The translations under genes and the position numbers were made by a program. A DNA stretch of 64,000 nucleotides from Arthrobacter pullicola (GTDB taxonomy: Bacteria; Actinomycetota; Actinomycetes; Actinomycetales; Micrococcaceae). Positions within the stretch are counted from its first letter, which is position 1. The number at the start of each line of letters is the position of its first letter. Shown here one piece after another: positions 58,298-64,000 of this stretch. The notes under the pieces are model-generated. The model saw nothing but the letters and a program-made list of their open reading frames with translations. It searched no databases and was not told where the DNA came from. The stretch spans positions 175,599-239,598 of the forward strand of contig NZ_JACSQC010000006.1 in assembly GCF_014836875.1 (NCBI RefSeq), in the 5' to 3' direction.

Positions 58298-59083
58298 CTA
58301 GTTCCAGCCGCGCGGCTCGATCCGGATCCCGCCGGCCGCCGGCACGGCCGCGGCGGCAACCAATCCGTCCGGGAGACCGAGCATCCGGGTGTCCAGGTCA
58401 ATGACTGACACGCGGCCCCCGGCTGCCCCCACGGCCACGAGGGAGTCCGCGCCGGGCTCCAGGGCGACCTCAACCAGGTGCGGGGCAGTCCGCAGACCTT
58501 CCCCGGAGGCTTTGAGGACCGATTCCTTCCTGGTCCACAACCGCGCCTGCCGCAGTGCCCGGGCTGCCGGCGCAACGACGTCGTACTCGGCCTGTTCAGC
58601 GTCCGTGGCGATCACCGCGTCCAGGCGGGGATCGCCGAATCCCGCAAGATCCGCCAGGTCCACGCCCAAGGGTCCGGTGGCGCTGGCCCCGGCGAGCATC
58701 CATTGTCCGCTGCGGCTGAAGCTGACGTGGAACGGTGCCGCGCGTCCCTGCACCAGGTAGCGCGGAACTCCGTGGCTCCGTGTGGACGCAGCACGGCACT
58801 TCGGGCATTGGTAGTCGGCGGTGACTGCCTCGGGTTCAGCCCCCGCCAGCCCGGCGACCAAACGCCGGGCCGCCTGCCGGCCGGCGAGGAAGCGGCGCTG
58901 CACCGCAGGCAGGGCAAAAGCCCCGGCGCGGGCCAGTTCGGCCGCGGTCAGCGGCGCCTCAGCCGGGTCAGGTTCCCCCAGCTGCACGACGGCGAGGGTC
59001 AGCAGCACCGCGGGCGCATCTGTGCGTTCCGCAGGGTCTGTTTCAGCCGTTGTCCCAGCCGTTGTCCCAGTCCAGGTTTTCAT
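58298..59083 (-). CDS. Sfp-type 4'-phosphopantetheinyl transferase
   Basis: 261 residues from ATG 59083; TAGGGT eight bases upstream fits a leaderless start. Transfers phosphopantetheine from CoA to carrier-protein serines. Seen: HVSFSRSGQWMLAGAS, GPLGVDLADL with Asp142, and WTRKESVLKASGEGL with Glu187 and Lys191. The usual second acidic residue of GVDxE is Ala144 (Asp145 follows). A small CPKC/SHG insert (residues 93-104) is typical of actinobacterial members. Nearest carrier domain is Ser579 of the synthetase, so it is the likely activator. Confidence 0.88.
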   Translation of the reverse strand: MKTWTGTTAGTTAETDPAERTDAPAVLLTLAVVQLGEPDPAEAPLTAAELARAGAFALPAVQRRFLAGRQAARRLVAGLAGAEPEAVTADYQCPKCRAASTRSHGVPRYLVQGRAAPFHVSFSRSGQWMLAGASATGPLGVDLADLAGFGDPRLDAVIATDAEQAEYDVVAPAARALRQARLWTRKESVLKASGEGLRTAPHLVEVALEPGADSLVAVGAAGGRVSVIDLDTRMLGLPDGLVAAAAVPAAGGIRIEPRGWN

Positions 59084-59227
59084 CCTGCCGCACCCTACCG
59101 GCTGGCAGCCGATCCGGGTATCCGCAGTCCCGGGCCCCGGAGGGCAGCTGAAGGAAAAGCAGCGTGAGGGGACATGCAGCGACGGCCTCGGGAATAAGCC
59201 GGCGGGTTCCGGACGTTGCGGACCTTT

Positions 59228-59950
59228 GTGTTGGTAGAAATTTGGTCCGATATCGGATGTCCCTGGTGTTTCATTGGCAAGCGGCGTTTTGAAACCGCGC
59301 TGTCCCGCTTCGAGCATGCCTCGGAGGTGGAGGTCCGCTGGCGCAGCTACCAGCTGGATCCCTCGGTCCCCGAGCATTTCGACGGCACCGAGGTGGACTA
59401 CCTCAGCAGGGTCAAGGGCATGGACCCGGCGCAGGTAGCGGGGATGCTGGAGCACGTCACGTCCCAGGCTGCGGGAGAGGGCCTGAACTACCGGTTTGAG
59501 GATCTGGTGGTTGCCAACAGTTTTACCGCGCACCGGCTCATCCACCTGGCCCGGGAGTCCGGCGGCGAAGAAACCGCGGCTGCCGTCAAAGAGGCGCTCC
59601 TCTCGGCCCATTTCGAAAAGGGATTGGACATCGCCAGCCATGATGTCCTGGCGGAGATCGGGTCCCAGTCAGGCCTGGACCCGGAAACCGTGCGCTCCAC
59701 GCTCGCGGGCACGGACTATGCCGAGGCCGTGGAGCAGGACGTGGCCGAAGCCCGGGCCCTGGGAGTCAATGGAGTGCCGTTCTTCGTGCTGGACCGCCGG
59801 TACGGCATTTCCGGGGCGCAGCCGGCCGAGCTCTTCGAGCAGGCGCTGGCCCAGGCGTGGGAAGCCGGGCACCAGCCGCTGCAGCCGGCAGCGGCAACCG
59901 CGGGTGCCTCACCGGACGGAGCCAGCTGCTCAGCGGAGGGCTGCAGCTAG
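59228..59950 (+). CDS. DsbA-family oxidoreductase, FrnE-like
   Basis: 240 residues. Thioredoxin fold with CPWC redox site at the N-terminus (IWSDIGCPWCFIGKRRFE), then NSFTAHRLIHLARE and VNGVPFFVLDRRYGISGAQP, which carry the cis-Pro loop. Cytoplasmic (no signal), as usual for FrnE. Adds a C-terminal tail with two Cys (SCSAEGCS). The start is unclear: GTG 59228 or TTG 59231 fit the family N-terminus best, TTG 59216 is the longest, and no ribosome site is seen. Confidence 0.83.
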   Translation: MLVEIWSDIGCPWCFIGKRRFETALSRFEHASEVEVRWRSYQLDPSVPEHFDGTEVDYLSRVKGMDPAQVAGMLEHVTSQAAGEGLNYRFEDLVVANSFTAHRLIHLARESGGEETAAAVKEALLSAHFEKGLDIASHDVLAEIGSQSGLDPETVRSTLAGTDYAEAVEQDVAEARALGVNGVPFFVLDRRYGISGAQPAELFEQALAQAWEAGHQPLQPAAATAGASPDGASCSAEGCS

Positions 59951-59970
59951 CCCAGCCTGCAACCGGGTTC

Positions 59971-60083
59971 GCCCAGCGGCGGCTGGCCCGGCTGCGGCTG
60001 GCCCAGCTGCTGCTCGCCCAGCGGCGGCTGGCCCGGCTGCGGCTGGTTCAGCTGCTGTTCGCCCGGCTGCGGCTGGTCCGGCT
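59971..60083. repeat. 45-bp tandem repeat between convergent genes
   Basis: Two full copies (59971-60015, 60016-60060) with 3 differences, and a partial third. Each is built of degenerate 15-bp GCCCGGCTGCGGCTG units. It fills the gap between the DsbA-like and LytR_C genes. Confidence 0.85.
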
Positions 60084-60762
60084 ATTCGGCATCCGCCGGC
60101 GGGGAGCCTGATATCCAGGGACAGCTGATGGGACCGGGAATCGCTGCCTGTGCCTTTTCCACCGGGACCAGGCCCTCGTAGGTGGACCCCAGGACCACGT
60201 CAACGGAGGAGTCCTTGCGGTCATCCTGGATGTAATGGGTGGACGGGATCTGCTGCTGCACAGTGAACGCAGCGGCTTCGCCGCCGGGCCCGGAGAGGAT
60301 GATCGCCGTCATTCCTGCCCGGTTCACAGTGCTGTTCCCGGTCTGGTCCACGTTGAAGCCGCGGGCTTTCAGGGCTTCCGACACCTCGGTGGCAAGCCCG
60401 GGAGTCGGCGTCGAATTGTAGACATTCACCGTCACGGTCTCCGGCGGCTGATAGAGGTACGGACCGGCGGGACAATCAGTCTGGGCCCCCGGCCGGATGT
60501 CCGGACGCGGCAGGTTGATCCAACCTGCGGCAATTCCCTGCACCACAATGGCGGCCGCAATCAGGACGGCGATAAGAAGCCCCAGGACGACGCCGTGAAA
60601 GGCGCGGCGCCGTTTCGCGCGGCGCGCCGCGGCGTCGTCTTCGGCGTCGTGAAAGACCGTGCCGAGGTCCTCTTCGGTGACGATCCGGTGGCCGTGCCAT
60701 TGTGCTGGGTCGCCCTTTGCTTGAGCGCCCTCATGTTGCCCGCGAGGGGGCTGGTTAGTCAT
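60082..60762 (-). CDS. LytR C-terminal domain membrane protein
   Basis: 226 residues. Cytoplasmic basic N-terminus (AARRAKRRRAF), one membrane helix (GVVLGLLIAVLIAAAIVVQG, about 57-76), then an external LytR_C domain with VTVNVYNSTPTPGLATEVSEALKARGF. Single-pass LytR_C proteins such as mycobacterial VirR influence envelope integrity and vesicle release, whereas LCP-domain ligase activity is absent here. Overlaps the upstream small gene by 8 bases, so both are co-translated. Confidence 0.84.
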   Translation of the reverse strand: MTNQPPRGQHEGAQAKGDPAQWHGHRIVTEEDLGTVFHDAEDDAAARRAKRRRAFHGVVLGLLIAVLIAAAIVVQGIAAGWINLPRPDIRPGAQTDCPAGPYLYQPPETVTVNVYNSTPTPGLATEVSEALKARGFNVDQTGNSTVNRAGMTAIILSGPGGEAAAFTVQQQIPSTHYIQDDRKDSSVDVVLGSTYEGLVPVEKAQAAIPGPISCPWISGSPPADAE

Positions 60763-61054
60763 CGATCACGAGCACGCGTGCGTGCAGGATAGTGCGCTGG
60801 TGCAGCGCGGTCCGTACTGCCCGGTGTAGTCCGTCTTCCAGGTACATGGTGCCCCTCCATTGCACGACGTGCGGGAACAGATCTCCAAAGAAGGTGGAAT
60901 CCTCGGCCAGCAGGGCACCGAGATCCAGCGTGGCTTTTGTGGTCACCAGCTCGTCCAGCCGAACCTGCCGGGGAGGTACAGCTGCCCAGTCCTTGGGTGT
61001 TACGTATCCATGGTCGGGGTAGGGGCGTACATCGCCAACAGCTTTGAAGATCAC
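60755..61054 (-). CDS. Small conserved hypothetical protein upstream of LytR_C gene
   Basis: 99 residues from GTG 61054; TAGTCT six bases upstream indicates a leaderless mRNA. Soluble. Conserved-looking C-terminal segment GTMYLEDGLHRAVRTALHQRTILHARVL, with DELVTTKATLDLGALLAED before it. I recall this small protein adjacent to LytR_C genes in other Actinobacteria, but not its function. Translationally coupled to the membrane protein. Confidence 0.72.
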   Translation of the reverse strand: MIFKAVGDVRPYPDHGYVTPKDWAAVPPRQVRLDELVTTKATLDLGALLAEDSTFFGDLFPHVVQWRGTMYLEDGLHRAVRTALHQRTILHARVLVIDD

Positions 61055-61177
61055 TAACCCAGACTAGAGAAGTTAAGCACCCAAGGAAACAGGACTCCCC
61101 GGCGGCAGGACCAGTAATACGCGGCTGCGGGCCGTTTGGATGCCTGCGGGAGCGCTGGGAACGGGAATACTGGGAGG

Positions 61178-62077
61178 GTGAACGCATCTGCCTCCCGCTT
61201 TGGCCTGCTCCTCGACGTCGACGGGCCCATCGCTTCCCCGGTTACCCGCACTGTCTCCCCCACCATAGTCGGCCACCTGGTTGCGCTTGCCGCCGCCGGC
61301 TGGCCGGTGGTCTTCAACACCGGGCGCTCCGACGAGTTCATCCGCCGCCAGGTGATGGAACCGATGATCGCCGCCGGGCTTCCGGATGACGTCCAGGTGC
61401 ATGCGGTCTGTGAAAAGGGCGCAGTCTGGTTCTCCTTCGACGGATCCGGACCGGATGCCGTCCAGGTTGATCAGGCACTGGCGCTGCCCGCCTCCTACGC
61501 GGATGCTGTCCGGGAGCTGGTGACGCACAAGTACGCCGGCCACATGTTCTTCGACGAGACCAAGCTCGCCATGGTCTCGGTGGAACAGAAGATCGACGTC
61601 GCGAACGCCGACTACCTCGCCGAGCAGGAAACGTTCGACGCCGATGCCCTGGCGCTGATGTCCAGCTTCGACATGGGCGTGTGCCGCCTGGACCACCATG
61701 CGCCGGACTCGGACGATTCCGTGGACTACCGGATCGACCCGACCATCATCTCCACGGACATCGAGGCGCTCGGCGTCGGCAAGGACCTCGGCGCGCGGCG
61801 GGCACTGTCCCTGCTGGAGGCTGCCGGCACGCCCGTTCCGCGAACCTGGCGGACAGTCGGGGACTCCCGGACGGACTACGCGATGGCCGATGAGCTGCAT
61901 GCCCTGGGCTTCGACGTCGCGCATGTGGATGTCCGGCCGGCCGACGGCGTGCCCGCCACCCCGTACCCGGTGCTGACTGTGCCGGGACTGATCCACGACG
62001 ACGCCGGGGAAGCCTTCCTGGCCAGATGGGCTGCGATGACTGCCGGGCTGGCGAAGGACGACGCCGGGGTGGCATAG
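61178..62077 (+). CDS. HAD-superfamily (Cof-like) phosphatase
   Basis: 299 residues from GTG 61178. Motif I LLLDVDGPI, motif II VVFNTGRSDEF, the lysine motif in GVGKDLGARRAL and motif III/IV VGDSRTDYAMADELHALG. The cap segment between II and III contains the VSVEQKI/FDETKLAM region, as in class IIB. Likely a sugar-phosphate or nucleotide phosphatase; substrate unknown. Divergent from the small gene at 60755. AATACT is a possible -10 seven bases upstream. Confidence 0.82.
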   Translation: MNASASRFGLLLDVDGPIASPVTRTVSPTIVGHLVALAAAGWPVVFNTGRSDEFIRRQVMEPMIAAGLPDDVQVHAVCEKGAVWFSFDGSGPDAVQVDQALALPASYADAVRELVTHKYAGHMFFDETKLAMVSVEQKIDVANADYLAEQETFDADALALMSSFDMGVCRLDHHAPDSDDSVDYRIDPTIISTDIEALGVGKDLGARRALSLLEAAGTPVPRTWRTVGDSRTDYAMADELHALGFDVAHVDVRPADGVPATPYPVLTVPGLIHDDAGEAFLARWAAMTAGLAKDDAGVA

Positions 62078-62157
62078 GTTTCGCGGGTGCGCCGGGCTGG
62101 GGACTTGCCGTGCGTGGGCTGGCCGGCTGGGGCTGGGCGGCCCCCTGGCCAGCCGTC

Positions 62158-62252
62158 GATGTGCAGATATGGCGACCTCCAGGCAATTTTGGTCGCCATA
62201 CCTGCACATCCAGCGAGGGCGAAGGCGGTGGAAGTCGCCATACCTGCACATC
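62158..62252. repeat. Intergenic palindrome plus third copy
   Basis: In the 345-base gap before the oxygenase gene: GATGTGCAGATATGGCGACC (62158-62177) is inverted with one mismatch at 62191-62210, and the right arm recurs as a direct copy at 62234-62252. Both right-type copies are followed by CAGCG. It looks like a dispersed repeat family; it could form a 20-bp hairpin. The rest of the gap shows only the promoter-like region before 62423. Confidence 0.7.
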
Positions 62253-62410
62253 CAGCGGCCCGCCAACCACCTCGGCGTGGGGGCCATTCTGCTTGCAAGT
62301 AACCCCGAATATGACGCGCAACAAGCTATCGAGGTAGACAAACCCGCAGGTCACAGCCTCATGACTCCATGTTGCGTAACATTTGGTTCCCAGTTGACAA
62401 GCTGCGGTGC

Positions 62411-62423
62411 TAATTTGCGGGGA
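62411..62423 (+). promoter_or_regulatory. Leaderless promoter of the oxygenase gene
   Basis: TAATTT (62411-62416) lies six bases before the ATG. TTGACA at 62394-62399 is only 11 bases upstream of it, too near for a standard -35. Confidence 0.45.
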
Positions 62424-63454
62424 TGAGCGATAACCCCACATCGATTCCCGTCCTGGACCTCAGCACCGCCCGCAACGCGGACGGAACCTTCAACTCCGAA
62501 TTCATCGACCAGCTGCGCGAAGCGACCCACAAAATCGGGTTCTTCCAGCTGGTGGGCTACGGAGCCGGCGAGGAACGCGTCAAGGACCTTTTCGATGTCA
62601 CCAAGCGCTTCTTCGACCTGCCGCTGGAAGACCGGCTGGAGCTGGATAACCGGAAGTCCCCGAACTTCCGCGGCTACACCCGGCTCGGCACCGAACTGAC
62701 GCAGGGCCGCCCCGATGCCCGCGAGCAGGTGGACTTCGGTCCGGAGCGGGACGCCGTCACCGACTACCCCGCCGATCAGCCGTTCTGGCTGGTGCAGGGC
62801 CCCAACCTCTTCCCGGACACTGTCCTGCCGGAGCTGCGCAAAATCTCGATGGAGTGGGCCGAGCTGATGTCCGCGGTGGGCGCCGAGCTGCTCTCCGCCA
62901 TCGCCGTCTCCCTGGAACTCTCCGAGGACCACTTCGCGGAGCCGTTTGAGGGCACCCCGGCCTGGATGTCCAAGCTCATCCACTACGTGGGCGGCGTTGT
63001 GAAGGAAGCCGGCACCCAGGGCGTCGGCGCCCACGCCGACTATGGTTTTGTCACCCTGCTGCTGCAGGACGAGGTAGGCGGCCTGGAAGTGAAGCCGCAC
63101 GAATCCGACGAGTGGCTGCCGGTGGAACCAATTCCCGGCGCACTCGTGGTGAACCTGGGTGAGATGCTCGAGGTCGCCACGCAGGGTTACCTCTCCGCCA
63201 CGATCCACCGCGTGCAGGCTCCGCCGCCCGGGGTGGACCGCTACGCGATTCCGTTCTTCTGGTCCCCCCGCCTTGATTCGGTGATCGACCCGGTGCAGCT
63301 TCCGCCGGCCCTCGCGGCCCAGTCCCGCGGCATTTCGGATGATCCGCAGAACCCGATGCTCGCCTCCTACGGCGCGAACGTCCTGAAGGGCTGGCTCCGC
63401 GCCCACCCGCAGGTCGCTTCGCTCCACCACCCGGAGCTGGTCTCAGCGAAGTAG
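62423..63454 (+). CDS. Isopenicillin-N-synthase-like Fe(II)/2-oxoglutarate oxygenase
   Basis: 343 residues. N-terminal DIOX_N block (IPVLDLSTA, IGFFQLVGYGAGEE), then the double-stranded beta-helix with iron ligands His204 and Asp206 (GAHADYGFVTLL) and His262 (SATIHRVQAPP). The co-substrate Arg is Arg273 (RYAIPFFW). No beta-lactam genes are nearby, so IPNS activity is not implied; such proteins in Actinobacteria act on unknown small molecules. Preceded by the palindromic repeat, followed by a terminator-like hairpin. Confidence 0.87.
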   Translation: MSDNPTSIPVLDLSTARNADGTFNSEFIDQLREATHKIGFFQLVGYGAGEERVKDLFDVTKRFFDLPLEDRLELDNRKSPNFRGYTRLGTELTQGRPDAREQVDFGPERDAVTDYPADQPFWLVQGPNLFPDTVLPELRKISMEWAELMSAVGAELLSAIAVSLELSEDHFAEPFEGTPAWMSKLIHYVGGVVKEAGTQGVGAHADYGFVTLLLQDEVGGLEVKPHESDEWLPVEPIPGALVVNLGEMLEVATQGYLSATIHRVQAPPPGVDRYAIPFFWSPRLDSVIDPVQLPPALAAQSRGISDDPQNPMLASYGANVLKGWLRAHPQVASLHHPELVSAK

Positions 63455-63493
63455 CCTTTCGCCCACGTTGTGCCCGCACCAAACACTGGCGGA

Positions 63494-63546
63494 CGACGGC
63501 GGCCCGGCAGCAGGTGCCTTGCGCATCTGACGCCGGGCCGCCGTCG
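63494..63546 (+). terminator. Hairpin after the oxygenase gene
   Basis: CGACGGCGGCCCGGC (63494-63508) pairs perfectly with 63532-63546, 23-base loop. No T tract follows, so it is a probable but atypical terminator. Confidence 0.6.
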
Positions 63547-63611
63547 CTGTTACCCGGTTCTTCCTGAACAAAACGGTAGGGTAGCCCCACCGATAGAAAC
63601 TGGAGAACACG

Positions 63612-63899
63612 ATGGCTGAAGTCCCGGGTCCCCTCGATCACACCTTTACCGCGCCGATCGGGGTGAACATCAAGGGTGATGTCTGGTCCTGCGTGGAAAT
63701 GCCCGGATCCGCCGGGTTTTTTGGCACCGGAAAGACCGTGAAGGTTGTTGCCACAGTCGATGACGAACCGGTCCGGGGCGGCATGATGCCCACCGGAACG
63801 GGCGGTCACATGCTCTCCATCAGCGCTCAGCTGCGGAAAAGGCTTGGCAAGGAGATCGGCGACAGCGTCACCGTTCACCTGACCGAGCGGCTGACCTAA
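63612..63899 (+). CDS. DUF1905 domain protein
   Basis: 95 residues, one complete DUF1905 domain: VEMPGSAGFFGTGKTVKVVATVDDEPVRGGMMPTGTGGHMLSISAQLRKRLGKEIGDSVTVHL as region, residues 28-90. Small beta-barrel-like protein, often fused to or encoded with YdeI-type domains; a YdeI-family gene lies at 11967. Role unknown. A GGAGAA sits before the ATG. The last 100 bases of the window contain no further gene that I can support. Confidence 0.82.
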   Translation: MAEVPGPLDHTFTAPIGVNIKGDVWSCVEMPGSAGFFGTGKTVKVVATVDDEPVRGGMMPTGTGGHMLSISAQLRKRLGKEIGDSVTVHLTERLT

Positions 63900-64000
63900 A
63901 CGCCTAAGCCAAACAGGCTGGGCTGCCCCGTTACCTTTTTCGTAGCCCGTTCCTGATGCAGGATATGGGTGTGTTGGCCGGTCGGTTCCGGCATGGTTTT

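Noticed and set aside
62423..63454. Isopenicillin N synthase of a beta-lactam cluster
   Set aside because: No ACV synthetase, acyltransferase or expandase nearby; the family is broad and the name reflects only the fold.

Overview
The window is one contiguous stretch of high-GC actinobacterial chromosome. It most resembles Arthrobacter or a close relative in the Micrococcaceae. Pointers are a DUF222/HNH endonuclease, a RamB-type regulator divergent from aceA-aceB, many starts that look leaderless with a TAnnnT box about 6-9 bases upstream, and short ATGA or GTGA gene overlaps. I see no rRNA, tRNA, CRISPR array, insertion sequence or prophage. Species assignment is inference; no marker gene is present.

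Layout. 1-7 kb: a 5'-truncated Nei-type glycosylase, the DUF222/HNH protein behind a GC-rich tandem repeat, an RluA-type pseudouridine synthase, a repeat-rich membrane protein and two small proteins. 7-13 kb: a TetR regulator, an SDR/acyl-CoA dehydrogenase pair, a GH76 glycosidase, a class II amidotransferase, a YdeI-family protein and a NUDIX-family protein. 13-20 kb: a hypothetical protein, a FUSC transporter, tRNA-guanine transglycosylase convergent with a queuosine-precursor transporter (a salvage pair), a TetR/membrane-protein pair and a dual-cysteine PdxK. 20-25.6 kb: a large secreted subtilase behind a candidate structured leader RNA, and a Tat/lipoprotein metallo-beta-lactamase-fold enzyme. 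25.8-31.7 kb: an RbsABC-type ABC transporter with a CRP-like site, a LysR regulator and an SDR whose catalytic Tyr is replaced by His. 31.7-39.1 kb: a compact seven-gene operon for meta-cleavage of an unknown aromatic compound. 39-47.5 kb: an Fpg/Nei glycosylase, an XRE regulator divergent from methionine aminopeptidase, ramB divergent from aceA-aceB (glyoxylate shunt), and an amino-acid permease.

The most interesting region is 47.5-59.1 kb. It centres on a 1362-residue synthetase with adenylation domain, carrier domain and three membrane-embedded hexapeptide-repeat domains, the architecture of epsilon-poly-L-lysine synthetase (Pls). Read by eye, its adenylation pocket is DAESIGTVIK, close to known lysine codes. 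Downstream on the same strand are a dihydrodipicolinate-synthase paralogue (lysine precursor supply), a multi-pass acyltransferase-like protein, a membrane-anchored L,D-transpeptidase, a small protein and an M1 aminopeptidase. Divergent from the synthetase is a paralogue of the acyltransferase-like protein, followed by an Sfp-type phosphopantetheinyl transferase that could activate the carrier domain. Together these look like a candidate cationic homopolymer (polylysine-like) system with precursor supply, activation, membrane synthesis, possible acyl or cell-wall attachment, and turnover. The 10-bp-periodic repeats in the divergent promoter may control it.

59-64 kb: a FrnE-like DsbA protein, a LytR_C membrane protein with a small upstream partner, a HAD hydrolase, a repeated palindrome, a 2-oxoglutarate/Fe(II)-type oxygenase and a DUF1905 protein.
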